Source: Mycolicibacterium sp. ND9-15 (GTDB lineage Bacteria > Actinomycetota > Actinomycetes > Mycobacteriales > Mycobacteriaceae). Taken from it: a stretch of DNA of 64,000 nucleotides. The notes under the pieces are model-generated. The model made no database searches and was not told the DNA's origin. It saw only the letters and a program-made list of their open reading frames with translations. This document shows positions 37,828-47,577 of this stretch, piece by piece. The stretch is taken from NCBI RefSeq assembly GCF_035918395.1, contig NZ_CP142362.1, positions 2,641,501-2,705,500 on the forward strand, in the 5' to 3' direction. Numbering within the stretch: the stretch's first letter is position 1; every line of letters begins with the position of its first letter. The position numbers and the translations under genes were made by a program.

Positions 37828-38264
37828 CATCGGACGGCCGCGCGATCGACGTACTGCTCATCGAGGATGATCCCGGTGACGAACTGATCACTCGAGAAGC
37901 ATTCGAGCACAACAAGATCAAGAACTCCCTGCATGTTGCGCGCGACGGGGAGGAGGGACTGGACTTCCTCTACCGCCGAGGCAAGTTCGCCGACGCGCCG
38001 CGGCCTGATCTGATCCTGCTGGACCTCAACCTGCCCAAGTACGACGGCAGGCAGTTGCTGGAGAAGATCAAGTCCGATGCCGACCTGAGCCACATCCCGG
38101 TAGTGGTGCTCACCACGTCGTCGGCGGAGGAGGACATCCTGCGCAGCTACAAGCTGCACGCCAACGCGTACGTCACCAAGCCCGTAGACCTCGATCAGTT
38201 CATGAACGCGGTTCGGCAGATCGACGAGTTCTTCGTTCAGGTGGTTCGGCTGCCCAACTCCTGA
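37824..38264 (+). CDS. Single-domain response regulator (Rcp1-like)
   Basis: A 146-residue receiver with no output domain: acidic pocket IEDDPGD, phospho-acceptor D67 in LILLDLNLPKYDG, TTSS and K119 in YVTKPVDLDQF. Such Rcp1-type regulators act by protein contact, often with CHASE3/phytochrome-type kinases like its partner. The start overlaps the kinase stop by ATGA. Its 3' end overlaps the anti-sigma gene by 28 bp in convergent orientation. Confidence 0.9.
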
Positions 38265-38683
38265 CCACCGCCGGCGGCCGTCACGTCGAAGTCGATCCGC
38301 ACGGTGGTGCCCAAAGCCGAGCTCAAGACCTGCACACCGTCGCCCACCGCACGGATGATCGGCAGCCCGCGGCCGCGGGTCGTCGGCCCTGTGCTCGGTG
38401 GTCGCCACTCACCGCGATCGGAGACGCAGACCACGATTCGCTCGTGCTCGGCGGTCGCCTCGACCACCATCCCGTCTTCGTCGCTGCCGCGATAGGCATG
38501 TTCCACGCAGTTGGTCGCGGCCTCGTTGACCGCCAGCACGATGTCGGCGCTCACCACCTCGGGCACCCCGATCGGTTCCATCCAGTCGAGAAGCCGGCGA
38601 CGAATCTGTGCGAGTCGATCCGCGGTTGCCGACACCTCGATCCGAAGCGGGTCGGCCGGCCGCAGACACACATCGATCACCAC
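38237..38683 (-). CDS. RsbW-like anti-sigma regulatory kinase
   Basis: A protein of about 148 residues with a GHKL ATPase fold: DIVLAVNEAATNCVEHAYRG is the N-box, VCVSDRGEWRPP and GRGLPIIRAVGDGV are the G1/G2 motifs. Such proteins bind a sigma factor and phosphorylate an STAS-domain antagonist. GTG 38683 or 38680 is the probable start; upstream residues in the frame have no homology. Tail-to-tail overlap with the response regulator suggests a shared stress circuit with the phosphatase at 35.0 kb. No sigma factor or STAS protein is in the window. Confidence 0.83.
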   Translation of the reverse strand: MVIDVCLRPADPLRIEVSATADRLAQIRRRLLDWMEPIGVPEVVSADIVLAVNEAATNCVEHAYRGSDEDGMVVEATAEHERIVVCVSDRGEWRPPSTGPTTRGRGLPIIRAVGDGVQVLSSALGTTVRIDFDVTAAGGGQELGSRTT

Positions 38684-38811
38684 GTCGTGGTTGTACCCCG
38701 CTTGCCCCGATTCCTCACGTATGCCACGCCTACGCCGTCGATCTCGAATCGGTAGCGAGCCGCGAATCACATACCGATGGCCGCAGCACGAGGGCCGTCC
38801 CCCGAGCGGCC

Positions 38812-39183
38812 TCAGCCGTAGAACATGACCCGGTAGTCGGGCGTCCATGCGCCCTCGAGGCAGCTGAGCGGAACGCCGTCGGGCGACTGCGCCACCCCGG
38901 TCGCGTCACCACACGGCAGTCGGTTGGTGCGAATGCCGATCAGCGGTGGCGACGTGATCCATGTGCTGCGCGAGTTGCACGCCAGCGTGTTGCCCGACGC
39001 GTCGATCCCGAAGTTGTAGCGGGTGTTCTGCGTGCAGTGCGTGCCCTCCACCGCGCTCCGGTCGACGTACGGCACACAATCCGCGCCGTCACAGTAGCCG
39101 GGAGACGCCGACGCCGTCGCAGCGGTCACCATCGGTGCGGCGACGAACCCGAGCGCGAGCGCAGCTGCAGCCATGAGCCTCAT
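38812..39183 (-). CDS. Secreted cysteine-containing protein
   Basis: A 123-residue exported protein: Sec signal peptide (RLMAAAALALGFVAAPMVTA, cleavage near ASA at residue 27), then a mature domain with six Cys (CDGADC, HCTQNT, LACNSRSTW, LPCGD and SCLEG), suggesting disulfides. No known family; similar small secreted proteins of unknown function are frequent in mycobacteria. It is divergent from the DUF732 gene with only 55 bp between. Confidence 0.72.
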   Translation of the reverse strand: MRLMAAAALALGFVAAPMVTAATASASPGYCDGADCVPYVDRSAVEGTHCTQNTRYNFGIDASGNTLACNSRSTWITSPPLIGIRTNRLPCGDATGVAQSPDGVPLSCLEGAWTPDYRVMFYG

Positions 39184-39238
39184 AAGTGGTTAGCCTATGT
39201 GCCCGCATCAACGGCGGGCGCGGAATAGGCTCTAAACC

Positions 39239-39580
39239 ATGAAGCCGGTGATCGCTGCGCTGGCCGCCGCCGCTGCGGGCGCGGTCACACTGTTCTCCGC
39301 CCCCTCGGCCCATGCCGACGTGGTTGCCTACCTGGTCAACGTGCACGTGCGACCGGGCTACAACTTCCCCAACGCCGACGCCGCGATCGGTTACGGCAGG
39401 ACCGTTTGCGACCGGGTGGCGGCCAGGATGGGCTACGGCCAGCTCGTCGACCAGGTGACCGCCGACTTCCACACCGCCGACAAGTACCAGGGCATGTACC
39501 TGATCAACCAGGCGGTCAACGAGCTGTGCCCGGCGCAGATCTGGCAGTTGCGCCAGTCGGCGGCCGGCTACCGGGGATGA
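39239..39580 (+). CDS. DUF732 secreted protein
   Basis: A 113-residue exported protein: signal peptide to about AHA at residue 26, then DVVAYLVNVHVRPGYNFPNADAA..., TVCDRVAARMGYGQL, TADKYQGMYLINQAVNELCPAQ. The two Cys (TVC and ELC) form the DUF732 disulfide. This is a mycobacteria-specific family of unknown function. Confidence 0.85.
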   Translation: MKPVIAALAAAAAGAVTLFSAPSAHADVVAYLVNVHVRPGYNFPNADAAIGYGRTVCDRVAARMGYGQLVDQVTADFHTADKYQGMYLINQAVNELCPAQIWQLRQSAAGYRG

Positions 39581-39634
39581 CAAGCGGCGGCGCCCCTGTC
39601 GGGACGCCGCCTTCCATCGCGCTCGATGACCTGA

Positions 39635-40099
39635 CTACGGGCAGGTGACCTCGATCTCGAAAGGCTTGTTGACCGGCTGCAGCGGGTTGGCCATGTCGAC
39701 GCCCGTCGCGGTGCCGGTGATCTTGTAGGTCTTGTCGTCCTTCTCGGCTTTGGCGTCGCCCTGGCCGGTACCGCTCTGGAAGCCGAGCGTCACGCCGTTG
39801 ACATTGCCCAGCCCGACGGACTGCACGGTGGGCTCGTCGCCGGAGCTGACCACGGCGCCGATGCCGGTGGTGGCGTCACCGATCGCGATGTTCGTGTTCC
39901 CGCCCATGTCGCTGCACACGACGGTGCCGTGGACGGCTTGATCCTGCCCGTCGATCGTGACGGTGGTCTTACCCTCCGCCGCGGCGGCAGTCGACGTCTC
40001 ACCCGAAGTTTCGGACTTCTTGTCACCCGAGGAGCAGCCGGACATACCGGCGACGACAATCGCCGCGCCGCCGATGGCAATCAGGAAACCACGCTTCAC
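39635..40099 (-). CDS. lpqH: LpqH-family (19 kDa antigen-like) lipoprotein
   Basis: A 154-residue lipoprotein. The signal peptide ends in the lipobox GMSGC (Cys22), followed by a Ser/Thr/Ala-rich linker and the LpqH domain ([55 protein letters not shown]) with a C-terminal EVTCP, the two Cys forming a disulfide. LpqH is a surface TLR2 ligand in M. tuberculosis (Rv3763). The GTG start at 40099 is preceded by AAAAGGAGA, a strong ribosome-binding site. A second member lies just upstream. Confidence 0.9.
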   Translation of the reverse strand: MKRGFLIAIGGAAIVVAGMSGCSSGDKKSETSGETSTAAAAEGKTTVTIDGQDQAVHGTVVCSDMGGNTNIAIGDATTGIGAVVSSGDEPTVQSVGLGNVNGVTLGFQSGTGQGDAKAEKDDKTYKITGTATGVDMANPLQPVNKPFEIEVTCP

Positions 40100-40218
40100 C
40101 CTGTTCTCCTTTTGTGTGTGTGACCCGTCAAGATCGGATCATCTAGAGCAGTATGGTTCGCGGAAAATCTGCCAACAGCGGTTTCGAGGAAAATTGATCA
40201 TTGCAGCGAGATGGCTGG

Positions 40219-41954
<1,736 letters not shown>

Positions 41955-41961
41955 CACCAGG

Positions 41962-42023
41962 GCGAGTGACCGTGTCTGTCCCACGACACGCCGCAAATGC
42001 GTGTACAAAGCCGGTCCCTCGCG
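41962..42023. repeat. 62 bp imperfect-palindrome repeat, copy A (upstream of CoA-transferase)
   Basis: Begins GCGAGTGACCGTGTCTGTCC and closes with CGGTCCCTCGCG, so the ends are nearly complementary. It aligns without gaps to copy B at 43371-43432 (47 of 62 positions identical by my count), in the same orientation. It lies between the tgt stop and the CoA-transferase start. Confidence 0.75.
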
Positions 42024-42036
42024 CAGGATGAGCGCC

Positions 42037-43359
42037 ATGCCGACCGAGCTGACCGCGGAGCAGGCGGCCGCGCTGCTCGGGACCGACGACACGTTGGGCA
42101 TCCCGCTCGGCCCCGGCCAGCCGCCGGCGGTCCTGCGGGCACTCGGGCAGCGCGAGGACTGGACCGATCTGCGTGTCTACGGCGCGCTGCTCGCCGTCGG
42201 CACCGAACTGTTCGCGCGGCCCGGTGTGCATTACCTGTCGGGTTTCTACGGTCCGCTCGAGCGGGCGCTGCGCGACGCGGGTGCCGACGTCGAGTTCGCA
42301 CCGGCGGACTTCCGCCGATTCGGACCGTTGCTCGAGCAGCAGGCACCTCGGGTGATGACGACGGTCGCGACACCGCCCGACACCGACGGCTGGTGCTCGC
42401 TGTCCTTGCACGCCGGCGGAACGGTGAGCGAATTGCGCCGCGCCGGAACGGATCCCGATCGGCTGCTGATCGTCGAGGCCTCGACCGCCTATCCGCGGAC
42501 GTTCGGGCTCGGCAAAGAGCATCGGCACGCGTTGCACGTCGACGAGATCGACGTCCTCGTGTCCTCGACCGAGGCGCCGCTCGCACTCCCGGGTGGCGCT
42601 GCAGCGCCCACCGAAGTCGACAAGGCGATCGCACGCCACGCCGTCACGTTCGTCGCCTCCGGCGCGACGCTGCAGACCGGCATCGGTTCGATCCCAAGCC
42701 AGGTCGCCGCCCTGCTGGCCGAGGGCGACGGCGGCGAATACGGTCTGCACAGCGAGATGTTCACCGACGGTTGCATGCAACTGCATCGCGCGGGCAAGGT
42801 CACCAACACCGAAAAGGGCATCTACGACGGTGTGAGCGTGACGACGTTCGCGTTCGGCTCGTCGGAACTGTACGCATGGCTCGACGGCAACCGCGACGTC
42901 GCGTTCCTGCCCGTCGAGATCGTCAACGCCCCAGGGGTGATCGGCGCCAACAACGAGATGGTGTCGATCAACGGTGCGCTCGCGATCGACATCCAGGGCC
43001 AGGTCGTCGCGGACACGATCGGCGGCAACCAGTTCAGCGGGATCGGCGGCGCCGAGGATTTCGTCGCCGGTGCCGGCCTCGAGTTGTCGGACCGCTCGCT
43101 GATCTGTCTGCCCTCGACGTTCGAGGAGGGCGACGCGGTGCGGTCGCGGATCGTGCCGTGGTTCGGACCGGGCGCGGTGATCACGACCCCTCGGCACCAC
43201 GTTGACGTGATCGTCACCGAGTACGGTGCCGCGGAGTTGGAGGGCAAGACGGTACGCGAACGCGGTGAGGCGCTTGCCGCTATCGCGCATCCGCAGTTCC
43301 GCGACGATTTGTTGGCAGCGGCCGAACGCGCGGCGAAGGGCCACTCCCCGGTCCCCTAG
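42037..43359 (+). CDS. Acetyl-CoA hydrolase/transferase (Cat1/4-hydroxybutyrate CoA-transferase-like)
   Basis: A 440-residue class I CoA-transferase that moves CoA between acyl-CoAs and a carboxylic acid (acetate, succinate or 4-hydroxybutyrate; which one is not clear). Visible features: TLQTGIGSIPSQVA (CoA-binding GxG loop), GLHSEMFTDGCMQL, APGVIGANNEMVSINGALAIDIQGQV (region of the catalytic Glu) and GGNQFSGIGGAEDFVAGA. ATG 42037 is used (ATG 42028 also possible). Its gene is framed by two direct copies of a palindromic repeat and separates tgt from gluQRS. Confidence 0.87.
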   Translation: MPTELTAEQAAALLGTDDTLGIPLGPGQPPAVLRALGQREDWTDLRVYGALLAVGTELFARPGVHYLSGFYGPLERALRDAGADVEFAPADFRRFGPLLEQQAPRVMTTVATPPDTDGWCSLSLHAGGTVSELRRAGTDPDRLLIVEASTAYPRTFGLGKEHRHALHVDEIDVLVSSTEAPLALPGGAAAPTEVDKAIARHAVTFVASGATLQTGIGSIPSQVAALLAEGDGGEYGLHSEMFTDGCMQLHRAGKVTNTEKGIYDGVSVTTFAFGSSELYAWLDGNRDVAFLPVEIVNAPGVIGANNEMVSINGALAIDIQGQVVADTIGGNQFSGIGGAEDFVAGAGLELSDRSLICLPSTFEEGDAVRSRIVPWFGPGAVITTPRHHVDVIVTEYGAAELEGKTVRERGEALAAIAHPQFRDDLLAAAERAAKGHSPVP

Positions 43360-43368
43360 ACCCAGATC

Positions 43369-43433
43369 CCGCGAGCGACCGCGTCTGTCCGGCGACACAC
43401 CGCGCCACCCCGTACAAACGCGGTCGCTCGCGG
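43369..43433. repeat. 62 bp imperfect-palindrome repeat, copy B (downstream of CoA-transferase)
   Basis: 16 bp perfect arms CCGCGAGCGACCGCGT and ACGCGGTCGCTCGCGG around a 33 bp loop containing the CTGTCC, CGACAC and GTACAAA blocks shared with copy A. It lies 9 bp after the CoA-transferase stop and 2 bp before the convergent gluQRS end, so it can also serve as a bidirectional terminator. Confidence 0.8.
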
Positions 43434-43435
43434 AA

Positions 43436-44308
43436 CTAGCCGGGACGATAAATCCAGGGTCCGCGCGGCAACCGTTCCGGGTCGAACTCGGCCAGCATGC
43501 CCTCGACGTCGCCGGCCCGCCAGCCCAACGACTCGCTGATCTCGGCCAGCGCCCGGCGCACGCCGATCTCGGCGAGCGTCACGGCGCCGTCGCGTTTGGC
43601 CAACCGGGCCCCGTCCTCGTTGAGGACCAGCGCGACGTGGGCGTAGACCGGTTCCGGATGACCCAGCATCCGGGCCAGGTAGGCCTGCCGAGGCGACGAC
43701 GGCAGCAGGTCGTCACCCCGCACCACCTGGTCGACGCCCTGCGCGGCGTCGTCGACGACGACCGCCAGGTTGTAGGCGGGGACCCCGTCGCCGCGACGCA
43801 CCACGAAATCGTCGACGATACCGGTGTAGCTGCCGTGCAACACGTCGCGGACGGTGTGCGTGATCGCGTCGGTGCGCAGTCGCAACGCCGGCGGCCGCCC
43901 TGTCTCGGCCCGCCGCATCGCCCGTTCGGCGTCTGTGAGGTCGCGGCAGGTGCCGGGGTAGGCGCCCTGAGGTGCGTGCGGGGCTCGCGGCGCTTGGGCG
44001 ATATCTTTACGGCTGCAATAACATTCGTAGAGCAATCCGCGATCGCCCAGCTCCGTGATCGCGGTGGAGTAGCGGTCGGGTTGTTCGGACTGCCACTCCA
44101 CGAGGTCCCACGTCAACCCGATCGCCGCCAGGTCGGCCAGTTGTCGCCGTCCGATATCGGCGAAAGTGCGGTCGTCGAGGTCGTCGACACGGATCAGGAA
44201 CCGCCGGCCCGTGGAGCGAGCGAACAGCCAGGCGAGCACCGCGGTGCGCAGGTTGCCGATGTGCAGGTCGGCCGACGGGCTCGGGGCGAACCTGCCGGCG
44301 TTCATCAC
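43436..44308 (-). CDS. gluQ: Glutamyl-Q tRNA(Asp) synthetase GluQRS
   Basis: A 290-residue truncated GluRS paralogue that attaches glutamate to queuosine 34 of tRNA-Asp. [13 protein letters not shown] carries the HIGH-like motif (H16-N19), [10 protein letters not shown] with a downstream GTCRDL gives the zinc cysteines, and [12 protein letters not shown] is the KMSKS-like loop. It has no anticodon-binding domain, as expected. Its substrate depends on Tgt, encoded 1.5 kb away. Confidence 0.92.
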   Translation of the reverse strand: MMNAGRFAPSPSADLHIGNLRTAVLAWLFARSTGRRFLIRVDDLDDRTFADIGRRQLADLAAIGLTWDLVEWQSEQPDRYSTAITELGDRGLLYECYCSRKDIAQAPRAPHAPQGAYPGTCRDLTDAERAMRRAETGRPPALRLRTDAITHTVRDVLHGSYTGIVDDFVVRRGDGVPAYNLAVVVDDAAQGVDQVVRGDDLLPSSPRQAYLARMLGHPEPVYAHVALVLNEDGARLAKRDGAVTLAEIGVRRALAEISESLGWRAGDVEGMLAEFDPERLPRGPWIYRPG

Positions 44309-44487
44309 CGAAATCTAGCCGCACGCGGTGAGCGGCCAAGAACGGTCAGCTCAGCGCAGCCTGGTTCAGGGCACCCGCGACGCGCGCTGGTACGTTCGCC
44401 CTGCACCGAGAAACACGGACCCTATGCCGGCGCTCAGCGTGCTAGGCGCCGCGGGGCCGTGCCCGACGGCCGCGAGGAGGCACCCGC

Positions 44488-45876
44488 GTGGACCCCGAAG
44501 GTCCCACCAGCCCACAGTGCGGATCTGAGCAGGAAGCGCCGCCCGGTGACGTGAAGAAGGCCATCGCGGCGTCGGCCGTCGGCAACTTCACCGAATGGTT
44601 CGACTATGGCCTCTACGCCTACGGCGTCTCGTACATCGCCGCAGCCATCTTCCCGGGCGACGGCGCCACGGCGACGTTGCTGGCGTTGATGACGTTCGCG
44701 GTCTCCTTCCTCGTCCGGCCGCTCGGTGGGTTCGTCTGGGGCCCACTGGGTGACCGACTCGGTCGCCGGCGGGTCCTGGCGATCACGATCCTGGTGATGG
44801 CCGGTGCCACGCTGGGCGTCGGACTCGTCCCGAGCTACGCCACGGTCGGGCTCTGGGCTCCCGCACTGATGGTGGTGCTGCGGATGATCCAGGGCTTTTC
44901 CACCGGCGGAGAGTACGGCGGGGCCGCCACGTTCATGGCGGAGTACGCGCCGACGCGTCGTCGTGGTGTGCTGGGCAGCTTCCTCGAGTTCGGCACGCTG
45001 GCCGGGTTCTCGGCGGGCGCGCTGATGATGCTGGGGTTCTCGCTGGTCCTTTCCGACGACCAGATGGGCGGTTGGGGCTGGCGGCTACCGTTCCTGGTCG
45101 CCGCTCCGCTCGGCCTGATCGGGCTGTACCTGCGCACGCGGCTGGACGAGACCCCGGTGTTCAGGGAGCTGGAGGAAGCGGGCGAGCAGGAGGGCAACGT
45201 CGGCGCCGCGTTCAAGGATCTCCTCGTCCAGTACCAAGGTCCGATTCTGAGACTGGGCGGCCTCGTGGTCGCACTGAACGTCGTGAACTACACGCTGCTC
45301 ACCTACATGCCTACCTACCTCGAGCAATCGATCGGCCTGTCCACCGACATGTCGCTCGTGGTGCCCATCATCGGCATGCTCTCGATGATGGTGTTCCTGC
45401 CGTTCGCCGGCCTCGCGTCGGACCGGATCGGGCGCAAGCCGATCTGGTGGATCTCGCTGATCGGGCTGTTCGCCGCGGGCATTCCGATGTTCATGCTGAT
45501 GTCTACCGGCGTGATCGGCGCGGTCATCGGCTTCGCCGTGCTGGGATTGCTCTACGTTCCGCAGCTGGCGACGATTTCCGCCACCTTCCCGGCGATGTTT
45601 CCGACGCAGGTGCGCTACGCCGGTTTCGCTATCGCCTACAACGTGTCGACGGCGATATTCGGGGGCACTGCACCCGCGGTCAACGACTGGCTGGTCAACG
45701 CGACCGGTGACAACCTCGTGCCGGCCTACTACATGATGGCGGCGTGTGTCATCGGTGCGATCGCACTGGTCAAAGTGCCTGAGACCGCGCGGTTTCCGAT
45801 CAACGGCACGGAGATCCCGGGCACGCCCGAAGCGCCGCCGCAGTTGGATTACGAACTCGAGGGAACGCGCGGCTGA
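44488..45876 (+). CDS. MFS transporter, metabolite:H+ symporter (KgtP/ProP-type)
   Basis: A 462-residue 12-helix transporter. ASAVGNFTEWFDYGLYAYG is the MHS-family TM1, GPLGDRLGRRRVLAI is motif A between TM2 and TM3, RMIQGFSTGGEYGGAATFMAEYAP is the characteristic TM4 region, and DRIGRKPIWW is the repeat of motif A. Family members import alpha-ketoglutarate, dicarboxylates, proline or shikimate. GTG 44488 start. It abuts the convergent secreted-protein gene with no gap. Confidence 0.9.
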   Translation: MDPEGPTSPQCGSEQEAPPGDVKKAIAASAVGNFTEWFDYGLYAYGVSYIAAAIFPGDGATATLLALMTFAVSFLVRPLGGFVWGPLGDRLGRRRVLAITILVMAGATLGVGLVPSYATVGLWAPALMVVLRMIQGFSTGGEYGGAATFMAEYAPTRRRGVLGSFLEFGTLAGFSAGALMMLGFSLVLSDDQMGGWGWRLPFLVAAPLGLIGLYLRTRLDETPVFRELEEAGEQEGNVGAAFKDLLVQYQGPILRLGGLVVALNVVNYTLLTYMPTYLEQSIGLSTDMSLVVPIIGMLSMMVFLPFAGLASDRIGRKPIWWISLIGLFAAGIPMFMLMSTGVIGAVIGFAVLGLLYVPQLATISATFPAMFPTQVRYAGFAIAYNVSTAIFGGTAPAVNDWLVNATGDNLVPAYYMMAACVIGAIALVKVPETARFPINGTEIPGTPEAPPQLDYELEGTRG

Positions 45877-46299
45877 CTACACCGGCTGCAGGCTGATCGG
45901 CTGTTCGGTCTCGCCGGGATTGGGGTCGTTGCAGGTTCCCGGTTTCCAGGTGTAGCGGAGGCTGCCCACCAAGCTGGCCGGATCGAATGAATATGTCAGA
46001 TCGGCCGGGCCGGTGCTGCCGTCGGCGCATCGACGCCCGTTGAAGACGTCGTGACGCTCGACGGTCCAGGGGCCGCCCGCCTGCTTGCCGATCTGGGCGA
46101 TCATTCCGGTCGAACTCGAAACCGTCCCTCCGCAAAGGCCTTCCGGGTTGCACTGCGTGGTGATCACCCAGGTGTTCGTGGTCGCGCCGTCGACGAGCCG
46201 GTAGTCGCCTTCGAGTCGCTGCTCTGCCCAGGCGGGGCTGGCCGAACCGATGGCGACGCCGGTGATGACGGCCGCCGCCGTCGCACGTGTGAGCACCAT
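45877..46299 (-). CDS. Secreted protein, paralogue of 11351-11923
   Basis: A 140-residue exported protein; ATG 46299 is chosen because the frame upstream lacks a signal. The signal peptide (RATAAAVITGVAIGSASPAWA) is followed by a domain with TTNTWVITTQC, GGTVSSSTGMIAQ and LTYSFDPASLVGSLRYTW, the same layout as the protein at 11.4 kb but without the proline-rich tail. The function is unknown. Confidence 0.78.
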   Translation of the reverse strand: MVLTRATAAAVITGVAIGSASPAWAEQRLEGDYRLVDGATTNTWVITTQCNPEGLCGGTVSSSTGMIAQIGKQAGGPWTVERHDVFNGRRCADGSTGPADLTYSFDPASLVGSLRYTWKPGTCNDPNPGETEQPISLQPV

Positions 46300-46357
46300 T
46301 GGGGGAGCATCACATGCCGGGCGCGCGCAGATCGTCGACTTGCCGAAACTTCTTCGA

Positions 46358-47422
46358 TCAACCAAGACCGGGAACGATGTCGCCCAGCTGGAAGGTGACG
46401 GGCTGCTCGAGTTGTTCAAAGGTGCACGAACGGGGGTTGCGGTCGGGGCGCCAGCGGTTGAACTGTGCGGTGTGGCGAAACCGGTCGCCTTCCATGTGGT
46501 CGTAACGGACCTCGACCACCCGCTCGGGTCGCAGCGGCACGAAGGACAGGTCCTTGCCCGCGTTCCAGCGGGATCCCTCGTTGCGCCGCGGGGTTCGCTC
46601 GCCGGCCATGTGTGCCGCCCAGTTCCACGGGTGCTCGTCGAATGTGGTTACCAGCGGCTGCAATTCGGTGAACAGCTCGCGGCGCCGGGCCATCGGGAAG
46701 GCGCCGATGACCCCGACGGATGCGAGTGTGCCGTCATCCTTGTACAACCCGAGCAGCAGCGAACCGATCGCATCCCTGCTGGATTTGTGCACTCGGTAGC
46801 CGGCGACTACGCAGTCCGCGGTGCGCTCGTGCTTGATCTTGAACATCACGCGCTTGTCCGGCTGATAGGTGACGTTCAGCGGCTTGGCAATGATGCCGTC
46901 GAGGCCCGCACCCTCGAACTCGCCGAACCAGCGGTGTGCGGTGGTCAGATCGGTCGTCGCCGGCGTGACATGGATTCTCGGGCCGGCGTCGACGAGTGCG
47001 TCGACAAGCGCGGCGCGGCGCTCAATGAACGGCCTTGACCTGTAATCGATGTCGGCCAACGCGAGCAGGTCGAACGCGATGAACGATGCGGGTGTCTTGT
47101 CGGACAGCATCCGCACCCGCGAGTCGGCCGGATGGATGCGTTGCTGGAGCGCCTCGAAGTCCAGTCCGCGAGCGGACGCCACGACGATTTCGCCGTCGAT
47201 GACGCACCGATCGGGTAGCTCGGTTCTGGCGGCATCGACCAACTCGGGAAAGTAGCGGGTCATCGGGCGCTCGTTGCGGCTGCCGAACTCCACCTCGTCG
47301 CCGTCGCGGAAGCAGATCGACCGGAAGCCATCCCACTTCGGCTCATATAACGCGTCAGGAGGTATGGACTTCACCGACTTGGCGAGCATCGGCGACACCG
47401 GCGGCATCACGGGCAGGCGCAT
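46358..47422 (-). CDS. ligC: ATP-dependent DNA ligase LigC
   Basis: A 354-residue DNA ligase. The adenylation lysine is K29 in EPKWDGFR (motif I), FGSRNERPMTRYFPELV is next, CVIDGEIVV is motif III, GLDGIIAKP is motif IV, and RVMFKIKHERTADCVV is motif V; the OB domain follows (GKDLSFVPLRPERVVEVRYDHME). LigC works in minor repair/ribonucleotide-tolerant end joining with LigD-type primases. In M. tuberculosis ligC (Rv3731) lies beside a primase gene; here the partner is at 50557 but other genes have come between. Confidence 0.92.
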   Translation of the reverse strand: MRLPVMPPVSPMLAKSVKSIPPDALYEPKWDGFRSICFRDGDEVEFGSRNERPMTRYFPELVDAARTELPDRCVIDGEIVVASARGLDFEALQQRIHPADSRVRMLSDKTPASFIAFDLLALADIDYRSRPFIERRAALVDALVDAGPRIHVTPATTDLTTAHRWFGEFEGAGLDGIIAKPLNVTYQPDKRVMFKIKHERTADCVVAGYRVHKSSRDAIGSLLLGLYKDDGTLASVGVIGAFPMARRRELFTELQPLVTTFDEHPWNWAAHMAGERTPRRNEGSRWNAGKDLSFVPLRPERVVEVRYDHMEGDRFRHTAQFNRWRPDRNPRSCTFEQLEQPVTFQLGDIVPGLG

Positions 47423-47577
47423 CCGGCGATGCTAGTACGACCCGGCCATGACATGCCCGGCGTCGGAGGTCCGAAGATCGTCGCATGCAGGCAGTGCTCG
47501 AAAGCGAAGGTGCGCCTCGTGGTGCGGATCCTTACCTCGATCCCTCAACGCGCTTCTCGCCTGACCCGAACGTAGCG

